A stretch of 64,000 nt of DNA, from the NCBI RefSeq assembly GCF_000019225.1, contig NC_010995.1, forward strand, positions 4,162,501 through 4,226,500, in the 5' to 3' direction. This document shows positions 44,892-54,348 of the stretch, piece by piece; position 1 is the stretch's first letter; every line of letters begins with the position of its first letter. A model generated the notes under the pieces. The model made no database searches. It saw only the letters and a program-made list of their open reading frames with translations, and was not told the origin of the DNA. Source of the DNA: Cellvibrio japonicus Ueda107. GTDB lineage: Bacteria > Pseudomonadota > Gammaproteobacteria > Pseudomonadales > Cellvibrionaceae. A program made the translations under genes and the position numbers.

Positions 44892-47105
44892 TTAATGGTT
44901 AAAAAAAATATCCCTGAATTTTTCTTCTTTTAATAAAGATAAATCAGGGTCTGCCAAAAGCAACTCATAAGAGTATTCTGCATCAAGCAACTTCGTTGCA
45001 TACATTTTTATACGCTCATCATCCAGTTCCGTCAAAGCAATTCGCAGATGGGTATAGTTAGCCTCTGTACTATTGGGTTCCAAACCATCGGCTATGTCCA
45101 TCAACTCATTGGCTTTGGCCAGGTTGCCGAAATAGGTATAGGCCCTGGCTAAATAATAATAGCTCCTTGCCGACCTAGGATTATTTTGCCTATCAACGGC
45201 AGCATACTTAATGACCCGCTCAAAGCACTCCGATGCCTGCTTATTTTTACCGCTAATATGTTTATAGGCATCCCCCAAATATGCTAGATATTGGTAATTA
45301 TCCGGCTCTAGCTGCAGCGCCTCACTATACATCTCTGCAGCCTTATCAAAAGCACCCAACGTATAATACATATTGCCTGTGTTGGCATAGGAATACCCAC
45401 TGGGGTCAATGTTGGACGCTTTCTCAAAAAAAGCGGCGGCTCGTTTAAAATCCATTTTGTAAAAATAATTGATGGCAATGTTGTTCAGCGCAAAACTGTT
45501 ATCCGGAACAAAATCTATAATTTTCTCATAGAGTTTAATCGCTTCATCATATCGACCTCTCCCTGTCAAAAAATACGCGTAATGCTCATAGGCTTTCCAG
45601 TTTTTGGGGTCCTTTTGGATGGATAACACATAGATTTTTTCCGCATTCCCGATGTCGTTCATGTCACTGTAGACACTCGCCAAGACCAGCATGACACTTA
45701 TATTGTCCTTTTTGATAGACAATCCATTTTCCAAATAGTCAATTGCCTGCTGGTGACGACCAGTATCCCGGTATATCGCGGCCAACGACATATAGGCGTC
45801 CACCAGCTGGTCATCCAGCGACAGGGCCTCTATACAATGTTTTTCAGCAAAGTCTAACCAAACCCAATCGCCCACCAACTCATACTTGCGCCAGTAGGAC
45901 TCACAAAGCCCCCTCATTGCCAAAGGGAAATGACTATCATGAACCAGGGCCGTACTAAACCTTTTGACCGCCTCGTCAATACTGGCGTGAGTGATAGATG
46001 CATTGAGGTAATCCACGCCCTGCATGTAAAAATCATAGGCTGTTACATCATTGGTTAACTTAAGCGGTGCAGGGCGAAAATTTTGCAAGCTGAACTCATC
46101 TGCCAAAAACCGCGCGATCTCACCCACCAGGCGATCCTGCAAGATAAAAATATCCTGATAGGTGCCATCCAGCTTGCCGCCCACAATTTGCACATTGCCC
46201 TTGCGGCGTAATAAACGATAGGAGATGCGAATATTATCGCCAAGGCGTTGCACGCTGCCCTCCAGGCGCAGGGGCGCATGTATCCCCTCCTTGGCATCGA
46301 CGATATAGACATCGCGCAGGTCGGCCAGCTGTGATCGCACCGCTTCGGTAATCCCTGCCGAAAAATAATCTGCTTCTCCTTTTTTATCCATCAGGTTCTG
46401 GAAATCGGCAATTTCCACATAGTTGGCACTGTATCCCGGCACCAGCCAGCGGGGAATAAAATAAATACCTGCGGCAATGAGTGCGAATAACATGGCCACT
46501 AATGGGTAGCGATAGGCAAATATGTTTTCGTTGAGGCCGCGCAGGAAATAATGCAGGTGATCACGCCAGCCGATACCCGCAGGCTTGATGAAATAAACAC
46601 GCACCCGCTGCTCAATATTTTTGAGCGATGGCGTACCCAGACGCTTGGCGGGTGAGGAGAGGCTCAGGCGGATGTCCTCATAGACACTGTGTGAAATGCA
46701 AATACCATCGGGAACGGCCAGGGGTTCAAGGCGTGCAGCAATATTGACACTATCCCCAAAGACTGCACCACCACGGAGCATGACTTCGCCTTTATGAAGA
46801 CCTATGCGGGTTTGCAGGCGCGGGAGTTTTTTATCGCGCGCCTCATTAAACACCAACAGCTCTTGCTGGATAGCTATAGCGGCAGCAACAGCGGCGGCGG
46901 CGCTGTTAAAACGGGCGAAGATGGCATCCCCAACAAACTCCACCAGGACTCCACCCTGCGCCTGGATATGCGCCAACAAAATCCGGCGATAATCCCCCAG
47001 CATGTCCACCGCGAGTGACTCATTACACCCCATCAGGCGCGAGTAACCTACGATGTCAGTGAACATCAATGTCTGTTCACAGTGCTGGGTATGATCGGCG
47101 ACCAT
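44892..47105 (-). CDS. Class III nucleotide cyclase with TPR domain
   Basis: 737 residues. N-terminal class III cyclase domain (about 8-175) with both metal-binding aspartates, D17 (FTDIVGYSRLM) and D60 (EFVGDAIF), and the transition-state pair N121/R125 (GDSVNIAARLE). At the position that selects the base, adenylate cyclases usually have Lys; here it is Glu (E56), as in guanylate cyclases, and the partner position is Ala. One membrane helix follows (about 200-218), then a FlgO/adenylate-cyclase-associated beta domain (about 228-345) and about ten TPR units to the end. The product, cAMP or cGMP, is therefore not settled. Divergent from a CRP-family gene. Confidence 0.88.
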   Translation of the reverse strand: MVADHTQHCEQTLMFTDIVGYSRLMGCNESLAVDMLGDYRRILLAHIQAQGGVLVEFVGDAIFARFNSAAAAVAAAIAIQQELLVFNEARDKKLPRLQTRIGLHKGEVMLRGGAVFGDSVNIAARLEPLAVPDGICISHSVYEDIRLSLSSPAKRLGTPSLKNIEQRVRVYFIKPAGIGWRDHLHYFLRGLNENIFAYRYPLVAMLFALIAAGIYFIPRWLVPGYSANYVEIADFQNLMDKKGEADYFSAGITEAVRSQLADLRDVYIVDAKEGIHAPLRLEGSVQRLGDNIRISYRLLRRKGNVQIVGGKLDGTYQDIFILQDRLVGEIARFLADEFSLQNFRPAPLKLTNDVTAYDFYMQGVDYLNASITHASIDEAVKRFSTALVHDSHFPLAMRGLCESYWRKYELVGDWVWLDFAEKHCIEALSLDDQLVDAYMSLAAIYRDTGRHQQAIDYLENGLSIKKDNISVMLVLASVYSDMNDIGNAEKIYVLSIQKDPKNWKAYEHYAYFLTGRGRYDEAIKLYEKIIDFVPDNSFALNNIAINYFYKMDFKRAAAFFEKASNIDPSGYSYANTGNMYYTLGAFDKAAEMYSEALQLEPDNYQYLAYLGDAYKHISGKNKQASECFERVIKYAAVDRQNNPRSARSYYYLARAYTYFGNLAKANELMDIADGLEPNSTEANYTHLRIALTELDDERIKMYATKLLDAEYSYELLLADPDLSLLKEEKFRDIFFNH

Positions 47106-47263
47106 GGATAAGTCGGCTCTCCGTGCAGTGTGCGAGTGCGGATTGAAAAAGAGGTGAACCCGATTTGAAGTTCCTGCCTGCGGTGGGAACAGGCATGAAT
47201 ATGGCCGGGATTATTGTGCGTTTTATTGTCAATAACAACCCATTACGCCAAGAACCCACACAA

Positions 47264-47279
47264 AGTGACTTTGTTCACA
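47264..47279. promoter_or_regulatory. CRP-type binding site between the cyclase and CRP-like genes
   Basis: AGTGA-N6-TCACA differs from the CRP consensus TGTGA-N6-TCACA at one base. It lies 159 bp from the cyclase start and 97 bp from the start of the CRP-like gene. Confidence 0.6.
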
Positions 47280-47375
47280 ATTTTCAGTAGATTTTTGCGC
47301 CACAAATAACCTGCAATGACGGTCAGAGGGTATGATTGCCGCCACGCCAATCAACCCCATCCCGAAGCTATCATC

Positions 47376-48014
47376 ATGCTCGCCAATGTCAGCCTGTTTA
47401 CAGAAGTTCCTGCGCAATATCTTGCCGAACTGGAAAAATCCAGCGTCCTGCGCAGATTCCCCAAAAATACTGTCCTGGTCACCGAGGGAGATGAATCGAC
47501 CCACTTGTATATCATCCGCAAGGGCATAGTCAGCGCCTTCCTGAATAATGATGAGGGGCGCCAGGTCAATTTAAATTACATGCATGAAGGTGAATACTTC
47601 GGCGAGCTGTCCCTGATTGATAGCCAGCCACGCTCCGCCTCCGTGGTCACCATTACCGATTGTGAAATCATCCTGGTATCGCGTGCCAGCGTGCATGAAT
47701 TGCTGGGCAAATATCCGGACTTTGCGATGGTTTTACTAAAGGAGTTGACGCGACGTGTGCGCGGGCTAACCGATGCCGTAAAAGACCTGGCGCTGCTGGA
47801 TGTCTACGGGCGCGTGAGCAGCGCCCTGGAAAAACTCTGCGACGACAACAAACGCATCCATAATCCCAAGGTTACCCATCAGGATATTGCCAATATGGTG
47901 GGATCATCGCGCGAGATGGTGAGCCGCATCATGAAACAGTTGTTGATTGGCGAATATATCGTGCAATGCTCCGGTTACATCGAAATCAAAAAACCCCTGC
48001 CTCGCTACTGGTAA
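47376..48014 (+). CDS. CRP/FNR-family transcription regulator
   Basis: 212 residues from the ATG at 47376, matching CRP/Vfr in length. The cyclic-nucleotide domain keeps the phosphate and ribose contacts of CRP (E77 in FGELSL; R86-S87 in QPRSAS), and R127 in the C-helix. The CRP adenine contacts T127-S128 correspond to L131-T132, so ligand choice may differ. The recognition helix SSREMVSR keeps the Arg-Glu...Arg that reads TGTGA in CRP. No FNR-type cysteines. Divergent from the nucleotide cyclase, with a CRP-type site between them. Not assigned as Vfr. Confidence 0.88.
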   Translation: MLANVSLFTEVPAQYLAELEKSSVLRRFPKNTVLVTEGDESTHLYIIRKGIVSAFLNNDEGRQVNLNYMHEGEYFGELSLIDSQPRSASVVTITDCEIILVSRASVHELLGKYPDFAMVLLKELTRRVRGLTDAVKDLALLDVYGRVSSALEKLCDDNKRIHNPKVTHQDIANMVGSSREMVSRIMKQLLIGEYIVQCSGYIEIKKPLPRYW

Positions 48015-48024
48015 CAGCAGGTGG

Positions 48025-48699
48025 CTACAGCCACCCGCGCTCCGCCAGGGACACCAGCTCGCCATCACCGACGACCAAATGATCCAGCACACGGATATCC
48101 ACCAGGCCCAGCGCTTCCTGCAGGCGCCGGGTGATACGTATATCCGCCTGGCTCGGCTCTGCCAGGCCCGAAGGGTGATTGTGGGCAAAAATCACTGCGG
48201 CCGCGTTATGGGCCAGGGCCTGTTTAACCACTTCGCGCGGATAAACATTAGCGCCATCAATCGTCCCCTGGAACAGCTCTTCATAGGCGATGAGCCGGTT
48301 CTGGTTATCGAGGAACAAGACAGCAAAGACTTCGCGCGCATGATGCCGTAATTGCGCACGCAGGTAATCGCGCACCAGGTGGGGACTGGAGAGCAGATCA
48401 CCGACCTTCATGTCGGCATGGATATGGCGCCGCGCCATTTCCAGCACCGCTTGCAGTTGGACATATTTGACCATTCCCAGCCCTCGCCCGCGACAGAACT
48501 CCTTCTGGCTGGCCTCCAATAGCGGCCGCAGACCACCGAATTGTTGAAGGAGTTCGCGCGCTACATCGACAGCAGATTTACCAACGCAGCCAATGCGCAG
48601 GAATATGGCGAGCAGTTCAGCATCGGAGAGGGCAGGAGCGCCCATGGAGAGGAGTTTTTCACGCGGGCGTTCGGACGCCGGCCATTTTGAGATAGACAT
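48025..48699 (-). CDS. radC: RadC-family JAB/MPN protein
   Basis: 224 residues from the ATG at 48699, chosen over one seven codons earlier because AAGGA lies 7 bases before it. N-terminal helix-hairpin-helix part (LSDAELLAIFLRIG) and JAB1/MPN metalloprotease-like domain with HNHPSG. A role in DNA repair has been questioned; the biochemical function is unknown. Divergent from coaBC as in Pseudomonas. Confidence 0.94.
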   Translation of the reverse strand: MSISKWPASERPREKLLSMGAPALSDAELLAIFLRIGCVGKSAVDVARELLQQFGGLRPLLEASQKEFCRGRGLGMVKYVQLQAVLEMARRHIHADMKVGDLLSSPHLVRDYLRAQLRHHAREVFAVLFLDNQNRLIAYEELFQGTIDGANVYPREVVKQALAHNAAAVIFAHNHPSGLAEPSQADIRITRRLQEALGLVDIRVLDHLVVGDGELVSLAERGWL

Positions 48700-48940
48700 A
48701 GCGAATTCCTTGCTGGTCATATAATGGATAGAGCGCCTTCCGGTTACGAAAAGCAGCGCAAGGATGGTATCTTAGCCAACCGGCGTCAAGCCCCCCGGAG
48801 CTAACCCGGAAAAGGCCTTGCGTGTAAGTAGTTAATCACTTACCGCGGCAGGCAACGCCAAAAAGCGCTAGGCTTGATAGCGCTTGACTGACTTGCCCGT
48901 CGTTTACCTGATAGTCATTTACCGGATACCGAATTCCCCT

Positions 48941-50164
48941 ATGGCGATCCTCTCCCTGTACAACAAACATATCCTGCTCGGCGTCACCGGCGGCATAGCC
49001 GCTTATAAAAGCGCAGAGCTGGTGCGCCGCCTGCAAGATGCCGGCGCGCAGGTACAGGTTGTCATGACACCGGCAGCCCAGGAATTTATTACGCCACTAA
49101 CCCTGCAAGCACTCTCCGGCAATCCGGTCCACACCCAATTGCTGGACCCGGAAGCAGAGGCCGGCATGGGCCATATCCAGCTGGCGCGCTGGGCCGACCT
49201 GGTGCTGGTCGCCCCGGCAACGGCTGACTTTATCGCGCGCCTGGCCCAGGGCATGGGCAATGACCTGCTCACCAGTATCTGCCTGGCCACCGCCGCCCCC
49301 CTGACCCTGGCTCCCGCCATGAACCAGGGCATGTGGCGCAACCAAAGCACCCAGGCCAATGTAAACATCCTGCGCGACCGAGGTATTCAACTCTTCGGCC
49401 CGACCGATGGTTCACAAGCCTGCGGCGATATAGGTCCGGGACGTATGCTGGAGCCGACACAGCTAGTAGAAGCCGCCGCAGGCCTGTTCCAGACCGGCTT
49501 GCTGGCCGGGAAAAAAGTCGTGATTACCGCCGGCCCAACCCGTGAGGCCATAGATCCGGTGCGCTATATCAGCAACCACAGCTCAGGCAAGATGGGCTAT
49601 GCCCTGGCAGAGGCCGCCGCAGAGGCAGGAGCCCACACACTGCTCATCAGTGGCCCCACACAGTTGCCCTGCCCGGCGCGGGTAACCCGGATTGATGTGG
49701 TTAGCGCTGTCGATATGTTTGCAGCCAGCCTGCGCGAAGCAGCGGACTGTGACCTTTTTATTGCCTCTGCCGCGGTTGCAGATTACCGCCCCCGGGAAGT
49801 GGCTGAACAAAAAATAAAAAAGGGCGAGGGTGAGAGCATCACCCTGACCCTGGTAAAAAACCCGGACATAGTGGCAGCGGTCGCCCGCTTGCCGCAGCGA
49901 CCTTTCACGGTTGGCTTTGCCGCAGAGAGCGAGCACTTGGTTGAATATGCCCGACGCAAGCTGGTGCGCAAAAAACTGGATCTCGTCATCGCCAACGACA
50001 TTACCCAACCCGGTATAGGTTTTAACAGCGATAACAATGCCGTAACCCTGGTGGATGCCGCCGGCGAGCAAGTGATTGACCAGCGCAGTAAAACCCAACT
50101 TGCCCGTGAATTGGTAACCATACTGGCCGAAAAATTGGCTTCATCATCCCATCATCATTCCTAA
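48941..50164 (+). CDS. coaBC: Bifunctional phosphopantothenoylcysteine decarboxylase/synthetase
   Basis: Second and third steps of coenzyme A synthesis from pantothenate 4'-phosphate. 407 residues from the ATG at 48941 (E. coli Dfp 406). The CoaC half has GVTGGIAAYKSAELVRRLQ, PAMNQGMW and CGDIGPGRM; the CoaB half starts at VITAGPTREAIDPVRYISN. Only 23 bp separate it from algC, with no dut gene between them. Confidence 0.95.
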   Translation: MAILSLYNKHILLGVTGGIAAYKSAELVRRLQDAGAQVQVVMTPAAQEFITPLTLQALSGNPVHTQLLDPEAEAGMGHIQLARWADLVLVAPATADFIARLAQGMGNDLLTSICLATAAPLTLAPAMNQGMWRNQSTQANVNILRDRGIQLFGPTDGSQACGDIGPGRMLEPTQLVEAAAGLFQTGLLAGKKVVITAGPTREAIDPVRYISNHSSGKMGYALAEAAAEAGAHTLLISGPTQLPCPARVTRIDVVSAVDMFAASLREAADCDLFIASAAVADYRPREVAEQKIKKGEGESITLTLVKNPDIVAAVARLPQRPFTVGFAAESEHLVEYARRKLVRKKLDLVIANDITQPGIGFNSDNNAVTLVDAAGEQVIDQRSKTQLARELVTILAEKLASSSHHHS

Positions 50165-50187
50165 TTTCTTCGACAGGCTGACAGCGC

Positions 50188-52695
50188 GTGGATAACAAAC
50201 CCGACTCACCCGAAAAGATTAAAAGTGAATCCAAGGCCGCGCTGCGCGCCCAGGAAGCCAGCAAACGCAAAGCAGCTTTGCAGCGCAAAATCCTCTTGAG
50301 CCTGGGGGCTATCGCCCTGCTGGCAAGTGCTGTTATCAGCTGGTGGCTGCATGGACAATTGGTGGTTACCAAGCAGCAGGAGCGTCTAAACCAGCTGACG
50401 CAGATGGAAGCGGACAACCGCAAAATGCTGCTGGAAAGTTATTTGCGCACCCAGACCCAAACTGTTGATCGCCTGGCCGCCAACCAGGACTTTATCGATA
50501 GCCTCACCCCGGAACACCCCAGCAACACACCGGAACAGCGCGATACACTCACCCGCCAATGGCTGCGCGCCACACCAGGGGCATTGAGCGTGCGCCTGTT
50601 TGAGTTGCACAGTGCAGAGCTGGATCGCAACGCGGAGTATCCTATTCGCTTTGCGGAAATGGATCTGATTCGCCGCGCCGAAACGCGCCAGACAATCCAA
50701 CCCGAGCTGGTACAAATCAACGACCGATGGCAAATCAATTGGGCGCGTCCCATCGCGGTTGATAACAGCAGCGATCCACTGGGCAGCCTTTTTATCGTTA
50801 TTGATGCCAGCGAATTGCTCAATCTTTTTCAGGGAGGGGACAAGCGACTGGGCGAAATCCAACTCATTCAACAATTCGCGGGCAGCGCACCGCTGATTGT
50901 CCTGAAGCAGGGCACAGGCAATGCCGGCCCCAGTGTCCAGGTGCAAGTTGCCGGTAGTGCGTTACAACTCAAATTCACGCCGTCCTCCGAATTAGTGGCT
51001 ATGTCTGCAGAGCTGCCCAGCCTCTGGATTATGATCAGTGCGTTGATCACCGCTGCACTCCTGGCGCTCGCCTTACTCGCCAGTAAATTCCTGGTTCGCC
51101 TCGAACTGGGCAAAGCGCCGCAAGAGCCGGCACTCAGTGATTTGGTGCCCGCACATAAACCAGCCAGCAGCGCCAGCGAAGAAAGCGTAGCCAATCCCTT
51201 ATTCCACAAGCAGGACATCCTGGATATTGCCGTCATCGATGAAGATGAGGATGTACTCGGCCTGGGCGGCAGTCGCGGTAAAAAAACCAGCGGCCTCACC
51301 AACACCCAAATGAGTGAGGATGACATTCCGCGGGATATTTTCCGCTCTTACGATATCCGTGGCTTGGTCGGCAGCCAGCTCACCCCGGAACTGGCCCTGA
51401 AAATTGGCCAGGCCATTGGCAGCGAAGCGCTGGATCAGGGTGAGCAAAGCCTGATTGTTGCGCGCGACGGGCGCACCCACAGCGCAAACCTGACCCAGGC
51501 GCTGATCAAGGGTATCCTCAAATCTGGCTGTAACGTTATCAACATAGGTGTCGTGCCCACACCATTGATGTATTTCGCCAGCTTCCAGTTTGAAGACACC
51601 CGCAGTGGTGTCATGGTAACGGCCAGCCACAATCCCAAGGAATATAACGGTTTTAAAGTGGTGATTAACAACGAGGCGCTGGCCGACGAAGCGGTACTCG
51701 ACCTGCGCGCACGTATTATCGGCCAGCGATTACATCAGGGACTGGGCGAGGAGTTCCCGCGCGACATTATCCCCGCGTATATCGAGCGCATTTTCTCGGA
51801 TGTCGCCCTGGCCGGTAATGTTTCGCTGGTTATTGACGCCGGCAATGCCGTTACCGGTTTGGTTGCACCGCAATTGTTCGAGGAATTGGGATGTGATGTG
51901 ACGCCCCTGTTTTGCGATCTCGATGGCGAATTCCCCAATCACAACCCGGATCCCACCGAAGAAAAAAACCTCAGCGCATTAATTGCCAAGGTGCAGGAAA
52001 CCGGTGCCGATATGGGCGTGGCTTTCGATGGCGATGGCGATCGACTGGTTGTCGTTACCCCCAAGGGCGATATTATCTGGCCAGATCGGATGCTGATGCT
52101 GTTTGCACGCGATATACTCGCGCGCCATCCGGGGGCCGATGTGCTCTTCGATGTGAAATGCTCACGCCAGCTCAACCAGGTGATCAGCAGCTACGGCGGC
52201 CGGCCGATCATGTGGAAAACCGGCCACTCACCGATGAAAGCCAAAATGGTCGAAACCGGAGCTCTCATTGGCGGGGAATATTCCGGCCATATTTTTATCA
52301 AGGATCGCTGGTATGGTTTTGACGATGGCCTTTACGCCATGGCACGTTTGCTGGAAATCATCACCCTGCGCGACCAGAAGATCGATGATATTTTTGCCAG
52401 TTTCCCCCCCATGGTCATTACCCCGGAATTAAAAATCCCGAGCAGTGACCGCAACAAGTTCGCGCTTATCGAAAAATTGCAGGCACAGGGCGATTTCCAG
52501 AATGGCGCCATTACCACCATCGATGGTTTGCGCGTGGATTTCCCCAAGGGCTGGGGCCTGGTGCGCGCCTCCAATACATCGCCGGCACTGACGTTGCGCT
52601 TTGAGGCGGAAAGCCAGGAAATGCTGGTCAAGATCCAACAATTGTTTAAACGCGAGCTGCTTAAAGTCGATAGTAGCCTTGCGCTCCCTTTTTAA
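50188..52695 (+). CDS. algC: Phosphomannomutase/phosphoglucomutase with membrane-anchored N-terminal region
   Basis: Interconverts 1- and 6-phosphates of mannose and glucose for LPS and exopolysaccharide. 835 residues from a GTG at 50188. The N-terminal 380 residues contain two membrane helices (about 35-54 and 278-300) enclosing an extracytoplasmic domain of about 220 residues, followed by a flexible acidic linker. The enzyme begins near residue 380 and has phosphoserine S480 (TASHNPKEYNG), metal loop DGDGDR (614-619), GGEYSGHIF and RASNTSPAL. A long N-terminal form is also annotated for Pseudomonas AlgC. Followed closely by argB. Confidence 0.94.
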   Translation: MDNKPDSPEKIKSESKAALRAQEASKRKAALQRKILLSLGAIALLASAVISWWLHGQLVVTKQQERLNQLTQMEADNRKMLLESYLRTQTQTVDRLAANQDFIDSLTPEHPSNTPEQRDTLTRQWLRATPGALSVRLFELHSAELDRNAEYPIRFAEMDLIRRAETRQTIQPELVQINDRWQINWARPIAVDNSSDPLGSLFIVIDASELLNLFQGGDKRLGEIQLIQQFAGSAPLIVLKQGTGNAGPSVQVQVAGSALQLKFTPSSELVAMSAELPSLWIMISALITAALLALALLASKFLVRLELGKAPQEPALSDLVPAHKPASSASEESVANPLFHKQDILDIAVIDEDEDVLGLGGSRGKKTSGLTNTQMSEDDIPRDIFRSYDIRGLVGSQLTPELALKIGQAIGSEALDQGEQSLIVARDGRTHSANLTQALIKGILKSGCNVINIGVVPTPLMYFASFQFEDTRSGVMVTASHNPKEYNGFKVVINNEALADEAVLDLRARIIGQRLHQGLGEEFPRDIIPAYIERIFSDVALAGNVSLVIDAGNAVTGLVAPQLFEELGCDVTPLFCDLDGEFPNHNPDPTEEKNLSALIAKVQETGADMGVAFDGDGDRLVVVTPKGDIIWPDRMLMLFARDILARHPGADVLFDVKCSRQLNQVISSYGGRPIMWKTGHSPMKAKMVETGALIGGEYSGHIFIKDRWYGFDDGLYAMARLLEIITLRDQKIDDIFASFPPMVITPELKIPSSDRNKFALIEKLQAQGDFQNGAITTIDGLRVDFPKGWGLVRASNTSPALTLRFEAESQEMLVKIQQLFKRELLKVDSSLALPF

Positions 52696-52717
52696 CCTCT
52701 CGCTATAGGATTTCACC

Positions 52718-53623
52718 ATGTCTCTCAGCCGTGAATCAGCAATGAATATCGCCAATGTACTTACCGAAGCCCTGCCTTACATCCAGCGCTTTACGGGTAA
52801 AACCGTCGTTGTCAAATTCGGTGGCAACGCGATGGAAGGCGAAGCGCTGCAAAACAGTTTTGCGCGCGATATCGTATTAATGAAACTGGTCGGTATGAAC
52901 CCGGTAGTGGTTCACGGCGGCGGACCACAAATTGGCAGCCTGCTGGAAAAACTCAATATCAAATCCGAATTTATCAACGGCATGCGTGTTACCGACAGCG
53001 CCACCATGGATGTGGTTGAAATGGTGCTGGGCGGCACGGTCAATAAACAAATCGTCAGCCTGATCAATCGCAATGGCGGCCAGGCCATAGGCCTCACCGG
53101 CAAAGATGGCCAACTGATCCGCGCCAAAAAGCTGACCGTTACCCATAAAACCCCCGAGATGCTGGCTCCGGAAATTCTCGACATAGGCCATGTCGGTGAA
53201 GTGCAAAGCGTGAATACCGCTGTGATTGATATGTTAATCAACAGCGATTTTATTCCGGTGATTGCCCCTATCGGGGTCGGCGAAGACGGCGCTTCCTACA
53301 ATATCAACGCCGACCTGGTAGCAGGTAAAATTGCTGAATTCCTGCGCGCGGAAAAACTGATGCTGCTCACCAACGTATCCGGCCTGCAAGACAAGCAGGG
53401 CAATGTGCTTACCGGCCTTTCCACTGAGCAAGTCGATGCACTGATTGCCGATGGCACCATTTATGGTGGCATGCTGCCCAAAATTGCCTGTGCCCTGGAT
53501 GCGGTCAAAGGCGGTGTCACCAGTGCGCATATTATTGATGGCCGCGTCGATCACGCGGTGCTGCTGGAGATCTTCACCGACGCCGGTGTGGGCACCCTGA
53601 TCACGAATAAACCCAAGGCCTGA
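52718..53623 (+). CDS. argB: Acetylglutamate kinase
   Basis: Second step of arginine synthesis. 301 residues with [10 protein letters not shown], the substrate loop [19 protein letters not shown] and the C-terminal IYGGMLPKI...[12 protein letters not shown]. Arginine-inhibited hexameric forms carry an N-terminal helix like the one here (about 1-25). AGGA lies 9 bases before the ATG. It follows algC by 22 bp and is probably cotranscribed. Confidence 0.96.
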
Positions 53624-53672
53624 TCACTAAACGCTGCCCACCAGGGACAGCGCCTTCGGTGGAGCACCGCTT

Positions 53673-54287
53673 ATGACCAGCAGTTCCGGCAAAATTCCAC
53701 GTCGCCAGCAGATCCTTGAATGCCTGGCTCGTATGCTTGAGTCCAGCCCCGGCGAACGCATCACGACCGCCAACCTGGCGCGCGAGGTGGGGGTTTCCGA
53801 GGCGGCGCTCTACCGCCATTTCCCCAGCAAATCCAAGATGTTTGAAGGCCTGATTGAATTTATTGAGGAAACTGTTTTCACGCGCATTACCGTAATCCTG
53901 GCGGAAGAAAAATCTGCACTCAAACGCTGTGAAACCCTGCTGGCATTGTTGCTGACATTTGCCGAGCGCAATCCGGGCCTGACGCGCCTGCTGACCGGGG
54001 ATGCCCTGACCGGCGAAACCGAACGCCTGCGCCTGCGCATCGCCCAATTTTTTGAGCGACTGGAAACCCAATTGCGACAAATATTGCGCGAAGCCGAATT
54101 GCGCGAGGGACTGCGCCCACAACTTCCCGTCGCCGCGGCAGCCAACCTGATGATTGCCCTGGCGGATGGCAAGATTGTGGAGTTTGTGCGCTCGGGCTTC
54201 CGCCGCCCTCCCACCGAAGGCTGGCAGGATCAATGGCAATTGATCGCCCAGGGATTATTGGTCGCCGGTGAGGTTACCGAAGGTTAG
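53673..54287 (+). CDS. slmA: Nucleoid occlusion factor SlmA (TetR family)
   Basis: DNA-binding inhibitor of FtsZ assembly over the nucleoid. 204 residues (E. coli 198) with the TetR helix-turn-helix ITTANLAREVGVSEAALYRHF and the SlmA-like C-terminal helical domain. GGAG lies 8 bases before the ATG. The neighbourhood argB - slmA - pyrE, with coaBC upstream, is the usual one for slmA. Confidence 0.93.
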   Translation: MTSSSGKIPRRQQILECLARMLESSPGERITTANLAREVGVSEAALYRHFPSKSKMFEGLIEFIEETVFTRITVILAEEKSALKRCETLLALLLTFAERNPGLTRLLTGDALTGETERLRLRIAQFFERLETQLRQILREAELREGLRPQLPVAAAANLMIALADGKIVEFVRSGFRRPPTEGWQDQWQLIAQGLLVAGEVTEG

Positions 54288-54317
54288 TAAGTCACCAGGA
54301 CAGAAATAGTAACGGCT

Positions 54318-54348
54318 AAAAAAATCCCGGCTTAATGCCGGGATTTTT
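54318..54348. terminator. Bidirectional terminator with a stop codon in its loop
   Basis: Perfect 12-bp stem AAAAATCCCGGC/GCCGGGATTTTT (54320-54331 with 54337-54348) and loop TTAAT. The loop contains the TAA stop of the minus-strand DUF4124 gene, so the hairpin both ends slmA transcription and covers the end of that gene. Confidence 0.85.
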
